Of a DNA stretch of 64,000 nt, positions 44,701-56,500 are shown in pieces. Every line of letters starts with the position of its first letter. The first letter of the stretch is position 1. Source of the DNA: Patiria pectinifera (taxonomy: Eukaryota > Echinodermata > Asteroidea > Valvatida > Asterinidae); contig CM057129.1 in assembly GCA_029964075.1 (NCBI GenBank), positions 21,877,430 through 21,941,429 of the forward strand, in the 5' to 3' direction. Under the pieces are notes generated by a model, which did not search any database, was not told where the DNA came from, and saw only the letters and a list, made by a program, of their open reading frames with translations. Both the position numbers and the translations under genes were made by a program.

Positions 44701-47592
44701 CTATGAGGCAGCCAGGATTTAGTTTTGCTTGGTATATAGCTCAACACGCTGATGGCCGATCATCATTCAAATCCGTTGAAACTTTCGAAATATTAGAGCA
44801 GAATGTTTGGAGCTCTGCCGAGATAGATGATTTGACATGTGACGTCGATCTGTGACGTCGTGCCATGTAGTTTGCAGGCACATTCTAGGAATATTGCCGA
44901 CTCATCTTGATCATGTTTGTTTCCATAGAAGGGCTGTAGAGTGTTGAATGAAATGGTTTATATCTCCACACACACAAAATTGGTTCCACTTGGCCGTATG
45001 TAGTTTATTATTTTGCAAATAAAGGTCATCGTAAATATTGGAATCAACGAGGATTATAAGGAGTTGTGCGTATATTTCAATTTATGGTATTGATCAAATG
45101 GTATTGATCAACTGCAGCTGTGTAAATATCACGATGAGTGATATTCGAAACAGAAATACTTTCAGAAATAGTACTTGAGATATTCAAAACTCTAGGAAAT
45201 ACTTTCAGATAGTATGTGCCTCAACAAATCATATATTAGACAACATTGGATTATTACACGTTATCCACAATAATATCTTGATATTTCAGACGGGATTTGG
45301 ATTCACCATGTCCACTTCAGCCTTCAAGCCACTACTTTCCTATATGGAAACTGAAAATGGCAACTTTTGATATACATCGATAGTATACATCGATGATACG
45401 CCGACGTACGTGATTCCATTTCGACGCATATAGCGGAAGGACAGACAGTACATCTGCCTGTGGCTGAGCGATGGGCTTAAGGGCGGAAGACTGCTCCGGG
45501 GTCGATATGCCAGCATCATCCCCGGAGATCACTGGCACCATGTTAAATATGTTTGCCCGTTAAACATGAAGAGAGAGAAAGTGAGAGATTTCAACTGAAG
45601 TAATAATGATGTGGTACTTACGCTAGACTTGGATTTGAAAGGGGGAGTCGAAGAGGTGGAAGGAAACTTATGGTGGGTGGGCGAAGTATATGACCATCGA
45701 TAAGTCGTGTGCCCGGCAGAAGGGCATATGGATGTATATGCCCTTATGCAATAGCGCGTAATGACCAAAATGTTCCCAGCAAAAGGGCATAGGCCCTATG
45801 CAGAAAACTGCCTCTATTTTAATGAAATTTAAACATTTTTGTCAGAAATTAGTACAAGTTGTTCCAGAACTTATGATTCATAGGTGTGACAAATTTCAAA
45901 TTCGTCCGGTTTATACGCGTGGGAGAACATTGGATTCATAATACGCGGGGGAACAATGGAACCTTTCAATGCAATTTTCTTGACTTGATTTTTGTGTCAG
46001 AACGATGCCCCTCCTGCCGGGCACCCAGTCTTGTTTTGTTCAGGCTCTGAAGAATGATTTGATTCTCTTCGTCATTTGAGATACAGTCCCTGTCCGAAAT
46101 GATTTGAGTGTTCATGGCGTGGGCAATATTGGCGATTTTTCCTCCCCTATTTCCTCCGTCTTATCCATCGAAGGAAAGGGCTTACGACGTCCACTCACAT
46201 TCTTTACAATCATGGCCACGTTTTATCCCGGAAAGCAAACTGCACTTAGAACGAGGTTAATCTGTGCCTAAACAGTAGGCTACCACCAAATCCATATCAG
46301 ATTTCAAGCTTTTAAACAAAAACGCAGATGCAATGAACGAATTATCAAACCCTTCTATTTTCTTTTCATTTTCCGGGCTATTTCAACTTTTCATTTGTTT
46401 TGATGTCAGCTTTATTTGGTACTGTTTCAGTAATGTAAAACAGCACGTAGTGCAAAGGGCAGCGCAGCTTTCATAACGTTATCTTCCCTTACTAGTACCA
46501 AGACAATGCTAGAGAGTTTCTTTGGGTTATGATATCAATTTACAACTTGAAAAATGCTGTAATTCCTCCTAGAGTAAATTATTGGAAATTCAGTACACAA
46601 CATTATGAAAATATATTTGCACTGGTCTTTCCAAGAATTCTCTTCATACCTGTAGACTTGCAACAAAAGAAATCCAACAGCTGATATAGCTTACGTTATG
46701 CGTGGTATCAACAATTATAACGGAGGAAATGTTAGACATCAGCTAGCAACGATGGCGAATTCTTGGCAACATCGGGAAGGGGGACCTGGGACGGGGGGAT
46801 ACAGGGGGACGGGCGGAAACGGGGGGGGGGGCTGGACACCATAATGACCATAGAGATGTATGTATGTTGGTGTGGGTGCACATGTGTATGTGTGTTCTAA
46901 TGTGCAATTACGCCCATATTTTCCAAAATGTGCAATTTTCGCGATAAAGATGGTGAACAAACAATGTCTAACAGCTAAAAAACATTTGGGAAGAAATAAT
47001 GTAAACTATTTGGTACGTTGGGGTAAAATCTTTACGTACTGGGATAAATTATTGAGGAAGGGGGATATCACCATTGGCGTCCCCCGTCCAAACATTTATT
47101 GGGGATGCCCCCCCCCCGGATCGCCGCCCATGACTTGGACCTCCACCGAAAGTAATTGGATCTCGTTTCAGTGTGGATCCTCCCCATCTAAGATGATATA
47201 AAGCAGCATGGATGTCCCATGAATTATGTGCGTAACCAGTCTTAACATACGCAAAGCCTCACAGTCCGCTTAGTCCGTTACACTGCGGAGGGGAGGGGGA
47301 AGGAGACGGGAGCAAAGTTAATTTGAAGTGATTTCATGAGTTTCTCCTCAGGCGGTAGATTGAAAGAGCAACTTTGTATTTTCCATAAATTATCCATCGT
47401 TAAGAGAAGGACTACCTGAGGACATGTGTTGATAAGCATTGCCTACAACTCACAAATGAAACCAGCGTATCGGGCCTGCGCTAATTTCAGGAATCTTTAT
47501 GTAATGGCTTACTTCTAACGCTATGTTTTACTTGCTAAGTTGCACATAAAGTTTTGATGCGTTTCATGAAAGATATACCCTAAAAGAAAAGT
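38791..47592. other. no recognisable gene over ~8.8 kb
   Basis: Small features only: tandem palindromic ATCACGTGATATCACGTGAT-type sequence at 39120-39141, a 23-bp duplication at about 39240-39285, and an 18-bp duplication CCCATAGGATCAGGAAYG at 41957-41992. A GGTATTGATCAA duplication is at about 45085-45110, and a G-quadruplex-prone stretch is at 46776-46832. All frames are under 115 codons and not recognised. Confidence 0.4.
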
Positions 47593-47676
47593 GTGATTCT
47601 GAGAAGAACCAGTAACTTGTTTCAACTCGACGTTTCGGGCAGTACACCCCTATCGTCACGAGGAGAAACATCCACT
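47593..47676 (-). repeat. Penelope-like terminal fragment (copy C)
   Basis: Same order as copy A: ATTCTGAGAAGAACC hairpin (47596-47610), then AACTCGACGTTTCGGG (47624-47639) and GTCACGAGGAG (47655-47665). On the minus strand the intact GAAACGTCGAG box is preserved, unlike copy A, but the CTGANGA box reads GTGACGA. Stem II here is weak. Confidence 0.45.
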
Positions 47677-47863
47677 TAGCCCTAACTTTAATTGGAACCG
47701 TATCAATTTAATAAAGTATTTATAACTATGTTGTTTTTTTACAGTGTTTCTAACCTATGACTTTGTAGATTTAATTTCGAAAAACATCTCAGTGGTTAGC
47801 ACTTGAGGTGAGGTGAGTTGAGCGAAACTTCGCTTTTAAATGTCAACATAATCAAATTTCTCC

Positions 47864-48553
47864 GTGGTTATTTTTAGTTCCTTTGAAATGAGTCCTTCTC
47901 ACTGTTTTTTTAAATTAATACAATTCGCAGTCCGGACCACTGGCGGACGATTGCGTTTCTCAAATGTGAAGGACGTGGCGTGCACGATCGACATTATATC
48001 CTCATGTTTCTCAATCGCAATTATGCCCTCATGTTTCTCAAATCACTACTTGTACTCCAGGGGGGAATTTGCGAGCGGCCGCTTCGGTACAAGTATCAAA
48101 CATCCTATCGAAATTTCGCCTCTCGCGGAACTAAAAGCGAATACATGTTTAGTATTGATCCGACCAAAAGGGGGCCCCGACTGCATCGCTCGATGTAAAA
48201 CAACACCAGGACCGTGCGAGCCTGAAAGCTCCCCCTGCATTTTCAAGTTAGCCTCTCCGTGCGGCATACGCGGTTTTCGCCTTAAAAAAACCCTCCAGCT
48301 CTCCAAACAAAAAGCGGCTATCCTGAGGGGACGAAAGGGGTCGTGGGATGTGCTTCATCGCCCGGGCGACGCCGTGTTTCATGGGGCTGTCCGAGTTGAA
48401 AGTAAACGGATAATAGCGTGCTGTTGCCGTCGAGTCGGTTGTGCTCAACGTCAACGGGAACTGCGGTGGCAACAAAATGGGACAGGATATGAATTGCCTG
48501 TGGCCTTTAGTCCAGTTTCAGAGTTAACAGTCTTTTGTGTAATCAAAGGTTAA
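47864..48553 (+). other. longest open frame in the window, function unknown
   Basis: A 229-codon frame with an ATG start overlaps a CpG-rich stretch (about 48060-48490, with GCGGCCGC at 48074-48081 and GCCCGGGCGAC at 48360-48370). The product is basic and cysteine-rich in patches, with no signal peptide, membrane span or motif I know. An internal direct repeat of CCTCATGTTTCTCAA (47999 and 48028) repeats part of the peptide (SCFS-IA / SCFSN). The length could come from the higher GC alone. An unannotated exon or a CpG-island-like promoter are the alternatives. Confidence 0.2.
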
Positions 48554-49892
48554 AATAACGGGGGCGACGACATGAAAGTTCAACTCAATGAGTAGCTAAA
48601 AAAAAATACCATACCAAATCAAAGAATACAAATAACAGTTCCTGTAATTTCCTGAAGTATCAAAATAATGATATACAATGTGTATCAATATTTGTTATTT
48701 TGATTATACCTTACGAGGAAAACATTACAAGCTTACCCGAGTAAGCTTATGATTTGTTTTTCTCGAAAGCCCTCAGACAACACTGAGTATAAACAAACGA
48801 ATACGTCGGCGAAGGGCAAAACCCAAGTATAAAATATACAATGTATTCATTTTTTTCCTTTTAGACATTGGCTTTATTAGCTTTAAGGGGTATATGTCAC
48901 ATCTAGAATTTAAAACGTTTTAATTCTGGAACGGGCACAGCAGCCTGAGGAAATACTCATGAACATGCCAACACTTGACAGATTGTTATTTTGAAAAATC
49001 AATTACCACTATACCTTTGACAGAAACAATTGAACAACTGCGAATTAGGGAAAGGTGCCCATATACTTAGGTCATAGAATGTTGATAAATCATTTACACA
49101 ACACCTGATTAAATCCCCGTCATCTTATTGGTGGTTCGTTGATCAAGTGTCATTGAAGTGTCGCAAAATAGAGGTTCCATATTCTACGCTGAATAGAACT
49201 TCCATTGTACGGTCACACGATTGGTTGCGCTATAACACAGCTCCTGAAGTTACCAATCAGATGATGAGGATTTATTCAGACGTTGTATAAAACAAATAAT
49301 GAATGTTTTACATTCGTGCAATGGAAAGAATAATTTCTTTTTGGTGACGGATGGAAATGTTCTATTTCACTTTACATGTGTCACCTCATAAAATCAGTAC
49401 TCATAAAATTGCACTCATAACCATTCATTATTTGTGTAATATTATCTTCACAACAAAACGTCCGTTGGGCGTAGTTGCTACTAAGAACAGCGACCACGTC
49501 TGTAAATAGTTGACTGATAAGGTTAGCGTAATCAAAACTTTCGTAAGGTTAGCGCAATCTTTCTATCCCCAAACCTCGTTAATAAGAACACAATGCCTGC
49601 ATGCGTACATCGATCTGTGCGTTGCTCGACATCAACGGAACTTAATTTGAACCATTCATCGCGGAAATTTGCCAAGAAGACTGAAATGTCATTTTGCAAC
49701 GAATTCCCGGCGCAAATGTTTGCCTTTGAAAGAAACAAATCCGCATCCGCCGCGGTAAATGTTTCCACGTACCTCTCGTTACCGCCGATGCTGATGATCG
49801 TCCGGACTTGTGTTTGCACAGCTCAAGCCGGTCGGTTGTTTACAACAATCTGTCTGTGAAGACATTTAGATATAGCACTCCTGACTAGTGGA
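48554..49892. other. no gene; one hairpin
   Basis: A hairpin of about 23-bp arms, CGAGGAAAAC-TTACAAGCTTAC against GTAAGCTTATGATTTG-TTTCTCG, lies at about 48712-48766. AAGGTTAGCGYAATC is duplicated at 49519 and 49544. Otherwise unremarkable. Confidence 0.45.
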
Positions 49893-50066
49893 CCAGGGGC
49901 TATCTTCAAAGAGCTGCTTAGCAGGAATTAGTACTTATCAAATAATTGCCTTCAGCGAAAATGTGCTGAGGACCAGTCAAAAGTAATACACAATGTATGA
50001 GTATTAACTGGTAGCCTCATAAGCAGATTTCTGTGCTAAGCTACCCATGCATGAAATTAGCCCCAT
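49893..50066. mobile_element. small hAT-like MITE
   Basis: The left end CCAGGGGCTATCTTCA with AGCTGCTTAGCA (49893-49923) pairs with TGCTAAGCTACC and TGAAATTAGCCCCAT (about 50034-50066) in reverse complement. GGGGCTAATTTCAT-AGCTGCTTAGCA ends are common among short elements in marine invertebrate genomes. The 8-bp duplication expected for hAT was not found, so the family assignment is tentative. Confidence 0.5.
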
Positions 50067-50309
50067 ATACAGGCCCTTTGCATGCACGGTCAGGTTAGAA
50101 GGGAGGCTGATTATATTTATTCATAATTGGTGATTGTATTTATTTATGCAAGACTCAAGCTCTTTATCTATGAATCTTCCAATGACATCACATAATACGA
50201 TGACTTTACGTTGACAAAGGTTCGGCAGACTTTGCATTACAACACAAATATAGGTCCTTTGCGAGACACTTTAGCGTCATAAGTCATACCTTTGGGAGAC
50301 ATGTGGAAT

Positions 50310-50513
50310 GAGGGAGACATTTCAATGTCTCCCTAATGCCTCGGCCCCAATTTAGAGACAAATTTTATCGTGGCAAATATAGATCGATTGCTCGTGGTCA
50401 GATTATAGTAAAAATACCAAAATTCGTTGGGGTTGGAAAAGGTTCAATTCTGGTTAGGGGTCAATAAATTTGGGGAAACAATTGTGCACCAGTCTATGGG
50501 AATGTCTCCCTAG
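50310..50513. repeat. inverted repeat pair, possible MITE
   Basis: AGGGAGACATT at about 50311-50321 has an immediate hairpin partner, AATGTCTCCCT (50325-50335), and a further one at about 50501-50511. The outer pair would delimit a ~200 bp element; the inner hairpin could be a terminal structure. Confidence 0.35.
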
Positions 50514-53061
50514 TGACCCATTATCGGTAATTGTTAATATAGTTTTTATTAACATGGTCATAGTAAAAAAAAAAATTTAAAAAAAGGACTGGAGATTGTA
50601 TCATCGATGCCCCAACCCTCCCCACCTCTTCCCCTGTCCATTCAGAATTAAGCAATCTCCAGCTGTCATGTGTTGAGTAATAACCGATATTAGCTTTTGA
50701 GTAATAACCTCCCGCCGCCTCGCAAATGATATTATACCTCTTGGCACTCGGGTAGGGGGTTGGCATTAGTCTTCCTTAATGACAAGGCGTGCTTGAATCC
50801 GAAGACTCTTATTTGGGAAGACTGCCGTCTCGGGTATTTTTGTAAATTCGAAAGCAGTATCCTGATACGGCCAATTAAGCTTTGTAAATTGGCGGTGGGG
50901 ACCCGTATGGATGCATCTTAATCAAAGGGCGGTTTTAGTGCCTGCGTCTATACGTATTGATGTTGAGAGCCTGCCGCGGTCAACAACTATTAAAGGGTTC
51001 TGATCAATCATAACTCGGGGATGATACGGAAAGGTGGACCCCCAAAAAAATATATCCTTGATGGCGCCAATGCATACGTTAACTGTTCCAAACTGCCGCC
51101 TTTTTTCTATGTTGTTTTCACGCCTGCCAATTTGGGAGATGCCAAATACAGGGGCGTGAGCATCGGAGATACGACACATGTCACTTAGCTGACCAGCGCT
51201 CATCTGTAACTTTCGTTGGTACTGTCTCCGGGCGCCACGCCGTACGTGACATGCCTATCAAATCCAGCCTCTAAAAATGAAGTCGCACAATCCTCGAGGC
51301 CTTTTAAAGCTAAAAAACAAAAGAGACACAGGCCTACCTGCTTCGTCTGATTAGCTTGGGGAGATGTTTCTAATGTTTTTTCTCTTCTAGATGGTAAGCC
51401 ACAAGGTAAAATTGATCCCGGCAAATGGGCAAACATAGTCCACTCTCCGGGCTCTTCAATTTAGCAGGACACCGATGTCAATCAAACCTGGTCCAGACTC
51501 GTACGCGTGTTATGTCAGGCCGCAAATTACTGGCGGCCTTATCATTCCAATCAGCCGATGGCACGGATGGGTGGCGGGGTCAGTTGGCTGCGAAATATAG
51601 AAGTTACTGTCGTGTTCTCGTCCCATTTTATATTTGAGACTGAGGCAAACTTTGAGTTGAGAGGGCACTTCCCTAAAAACTATTAAAAATTACAATGGTA
51701 GCTTATAGGTGTAAAGCCCTCGGTTTAGGCAATTAAGAATGCAACGAAACAACAACCACGTTGCTGCACTTACCCTTTCTTGTTATGCCTTGGTTTGTTT
51801 GTTAGTTTGTTGGTGTGTTTGTTTGTTTGTTTGTGTTTTTTCTTATTGTTTATGGTTTCTTCCCTTAGGAAGTCACATAATATCACATGCTTACTATGCG
51901 TCTGTTTGGCAAATAGTAAACAATTGGCGCGGTAAGAAGGGTCGCCCAAGGCGAAAATCAAAATTCTCTCTATCTTAACCTACTGACAACGCAGATTTGC
52001 GTTTATTGAGTACTACACTTTGAGAATGCTTCAAAAATGCATCACGCTCCCCCAGAAAAAATAACAGACGCGCGTGCGATCTTCCCTTTCTGAACTTCCC
52101 GGGTAGCACCAAATGCCTCAAAGCATCCGCTATTATCCCATGGAGACTCTTCCATCAAATAACCAATAAGATGCCCAGGCAGCGCTTTTAATAGTCAAGA
52201 TGAAATCTCACGGAGGGTTCATCAAAAGCGACATTTCATCCGGCCAGCCCATTACACGTTACCTAGCTCTTCATCCGTTTTGATGAAGCAGCTTCATGCA
52301 CAGAACGTCGGTTTTGAGAAAGAGATTCTTGCTGAAGTTAAAAGGTAGAGAGGTGCATTTACGTTGCCTTGCTCTGGGATTACTTCTCGGGATATTTAAG
52401 CACGCCCAAAGTTCGCATTATGAGATAAGCTAAAAGGCTGGGCAGTCTATAGGGGGTTATTTTTTTTGTTTTTGTTTTGTGTGGTGGGGGTTTTACGAGC
52501 TTACAAGCCTGTCAGATTTCGATTAAGCAATTTCCCCGAACGGCCACCAAAACGTGTTCATCCTAACGCCCACGACGATTTCAAAACTCCGCTACTAATT
52601 CGGTTTAAACACGTAACGTCGTTTCGCGTGTAAGAGAAGCCAAAGTGTCTTTTGTAAGTTTATAATTCGACATTTCAAGCTCTTCATGATTTATTCAATA
52701 AAATCCACTCTGCGACCTGTCCTCGATTCCAATCTTGCCTTGATGATGCTTCGCCCGAAAGAATCAAGATTATTCCAAAATGAACACTCGGAAACAACAA
52801 CTTGTTTTTCACTAACAGACAAAAATATACTTCAGTGCAACGGAGCATTCGAGTCGATTTCTCTTTAATGTGTTCAATCGTCGGTAAACACCTGGAAATT
52901 AACAGGAGGCAGTGAGAAAATTACCTCCACCCTCTTTCCGGGAAAATACGTTAAAGGGCTTGAAAGTTAATGAAATCATCCAAAGTATATTCAGTAGCTC
53001 TGACAAATGGCGTCACGCTTTGTTTACTTTCTTATGGGGGCTAGCTAGAGACGAGAGCCAC
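50514..53061. other. no recognisable gene
   Basis: Contains a GTTT-rich microsatellite at 51790-51840 and a T/G run at 52460-52490. Frames are short and not recognised. Confidence 0.45.
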
Positions 53062-53560
53062 CATAAGGTTCCAGACCAGTAAACAGACTCCCATAATGTG
53101 CACCTCAGTGGGAATTACGCACACTTCCTAAAATTATTTAAAATACTCACAACTCTCTGAAGTGTTCAGGACACGCATCAAATTAAAGCATATTTCATCA
53201 TCTTTCATTTTCTGTTCCATTTTTTTTTTGGGGGGGGGGTAATCGGATGACTTTTGGGAGAAAATTTCCATCCGAAGATGATCACCCCTTTAAAATAGTC
53301 CAGAACCTTATCGCCATTTTGTAAAACGATACCTACGCTCCATTGCAAAATAGAGCGCTTTTATGGCCCAATTTTATCCGAAATTTCAGAGAAATATAAG
53401 CTCAATGTCCGGTGCACGGCTTGCACCCTTCTTTTTTTACAAACCCTGAATTTCATGGCCCCCAAAAAGCTCTAATACCCAATAATTTGAGGGCATGCAA
53501 ATCGTGATTTCGGACCGGCGTAGGCAATTTCGGACCGATTTACTGGTCTGCACCCATACG
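53062..53560 (+). mobile_element. family A TIR element, copy 3
   Basis: The ends at 53062-53084 and 53538-53560 are inverted repeats around CAGACCAGTAAA. The interior matches copy 1 in reverse complement and the two parts of copy 2. It is uninterrupted, about 499 bp, and carries a T/G homopolymer junction at 53220-53239, also present in copy 2. No coding capacity. Confidence 0.8.
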
Positions 53561-56500
53561 TTTACATAAGAATTCGCAAATGTAAACAAAGAGTGACGTC
53601 ATTGTGTCTCACTAATGAGGTGGCAACGCCCTGCCAGACCCCAGCAAACACTGTCAATTTACACCGGTTCAATTTACCATATGCAGGCCAGTCTTAAAAG
53701 AAAATGTAATTCACGGAAAGATAATCGCACAGCTAGAAAAAAAAAACAGTTAGGGATCCCTGTTCGCCTTGCCAACCTAATAGAGATGTGATGAATTCAG
53801 CCGTTCGATCCAAAAGTTATTTCATTTTTGGGAGTGTTTTGGTTGGCGAATGAACTGCTGGTTTGGAGTATGATAGGCCTACGTTGATTGTATTTGTTGT
53901 CCAATTCTTATTTGGTTTTTTTCTTTGATATATAAAAAAGGGTAACACAATGAAACAATGAATCAATGAATCAGCGATACCAACACAAGTTAATATGCCA
54001 CCTCAAAATGATGTGTAGCAGTTGCTTTGTCAAATACGATTTATTACAGCCAATGCGCAAAATAAAAAAATCATGTACAGACTCAGGCAGGCAACGAAAA
54101 TGTCGGATTGATAACACCCAAGGCCTTACCTTGGAAAAGAATAGAAGGACTCTTAACCACTGCCTCAGCTTTTGATAGAAATGTGAAGGTTCCGCGCCAA
54201 CTAACATCAGACCTCGGCCGTCTTAATGCGTTGGTTCTTAAGATACGGCTTGAGATTGCATGTTGATTTGCCCGCACCAGGGCCATTTTCAACCGAGCGA
54301 GGCTTGGAGATTAAATCAATTCCAGGATTTGTTTTCCGTCTTCTTTTTTTTTTATACTTCAGAGGTTCTGTGATACATATTTGCTCTTGTCAGCCTTTCG
54401 AAGGAAGTTATCCGAGCAGAATGCAAAAACTCAGCTCGATGCATTTCTTGAGATATATATAAATATATCCAGTCGAAGAAAAAGCGCCTTGCAATCAATA
54501 TGGTACTATCGTAACTTCCCTGGTTTGCATCAAGCGCTACTATTTTATATATTGAACGTGATATCCTAGAAAGTAAGCTTCTGACGCGCAGTTTTATCCA
54601 AGCAATTCTTAATCCATGATGTTTGTATTTGTAAAAAAAGTTGTACCTTTTCCTTCAGCGACCGTTTGGATTATTTTTATTTTTAATTTTCCTCATGTCT
54701 TTCCACTTGCTCTTTTTTGTAAACGATTTTCAAACGTGTCTTCGTGTAGGCCTATATCATTTCACTGGAAAAATCATGATCATACATCGTCAAAAAAACT
54801 ACAGTGGTTGTTTTAAGAGTTAAAAAAAAGCCGATGGAGTATACATAGACAATTATGAGCCAAAAGAGAATGAGTCCAAGGCACTCCGACTATTTTGATC
54901 CCGAGATATTCTTTTGAGCGGTAATGACATAGTTCGGTCGGGTACATTGAAAAGACTCAAGCATTTTGAACATCAAAATTACGAATCTACGACTACTCTT
55001 GCAAACCAAAAAGAGAACAATAACTCCTTCGAACAGATCTACTGCCAATCATTCCTGAAACAAATTGGTATAATGCAAACACGCAGGAGGGCAAGCATAT
55101 GGACCTGATTCACGAGGAGGCCATTTCTGTCGTGTTCCCTGCATGTGTTTCATAAACTGTGAACTGTTGAATGGGATGGTGCCAGGCTATTTATTCATTC
55201 TAACCTCACTTTAATTTTTTTCCCACAGCGGTGTGAAACACGCCGTGGGCTTGAGCTGCTTATGTTGGTTGGTGAGTTTGTTTCTGCATTCAAGAGGGAC
55301 GTTGAACAATGGAGGACAATAGGGTCTCCAATCTCCCAAAGGTCCCCAATCTCCGATCATGTACAAAACATATGGGAGGTCTTCCTAAAAAGTTACAAAC
55401 AAAAAGAGTACAAACAAAAAAAGGGACAATAGGGGGTCCCCGATTGCAGGTAAATACACACTTGTACTTGTGTGGGTGTGTGTGGGTGGGTGGGGGGGTG
55501 GGTGGGTGGGTGGGTGGGTGGACACTTTACTCGGCCATATATTGTATTCATACAACGCAAGTGTTACAGCTTTTGCATATTAGATCACGCCCAATTCCTT
55601 TTCGTTTTATGTACTCTCGAGGTACAGGTACGGCCCGGGTGCGCCCACGGAGGGTGCCGTTTAGCTGCCGTTTTCAAACGTTACCCGGCCGCCGTTGGTT
55701 GTACCACCTGGTACTTGGGGTCTTTTTTAAATGTGGCTTAAGACATTAAGGTGTGTTTAACCACAAATTCTGAATTATTCATCAGAGCAGACTGGTATTA
55801 ATTTGTAACGTCAATGCTTTCATTTCTCTACACAAGTTCCAAAAATGAAGATTTTACCTCACTCTCAATTTAATATGGCCAACTTGTGAATAAGGCCCAT
55901 TGTTACGAATCAGCTTAATACATTTTGGTCAATTGTTCCCTTCCTATGAAATTGAAAGGGCTGTGTCCTAAAGGCCTGGAAATAATATAAGAGGAAATGC
56001 AATGGGCGAAGATGCTACTCAGATAATCTTATAAAACGACGCTTTCAAAGAGTAAAATTGAAGTGATTTGTTCTTTATCGAATTGGAAATCTCGCCTTTG
56101 AAGGCTTGTCAATTCTCCATATTGCTCACAGCAATTCAATGAGCACCGAACCGGCAGCATGCACTTTTTTGTTTCCAAAGGTATTTACCTTTCCGCTTTT
56201 GATAAGCCTGCAATGCGCAGTACTGTAATTGTTTTTAGCATGATGCCAAAAGGTATCAGGGGAATTGATCCATACCTTTAGCTGGAGGGCAGAAGAGGAC
56301 AGATTTTCTGAAGATAGTTCTGATGGAGCGCGAATTTGATTTAAAAAGTACTTGAAAGGGGCGAAATGACCACCTAGGGCCGGGGCACTGTAACCTCCTA
56401 TTACATTCTCCACGCGTGCATGATGACATTATCTACATGCAGTATCAGCACAAGTCACTTCAACAGCGTTGGCAGAAACAAACACAAATATTCGTATTGT

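Noticed and set aside
50078-50275. GGCCCTTTGCATGCACGG and GGTCCTTTGC as a second copy of the 25.16 kb element ends
   Set aside because: Only the CCTTTGC core matches and the orientation is not inverted.
55309-55749. 146-codon frame with a VGGWVGG repeat
   Set aside because: Produced by the GGTG microsatellite; flanking residues are unrecognised.
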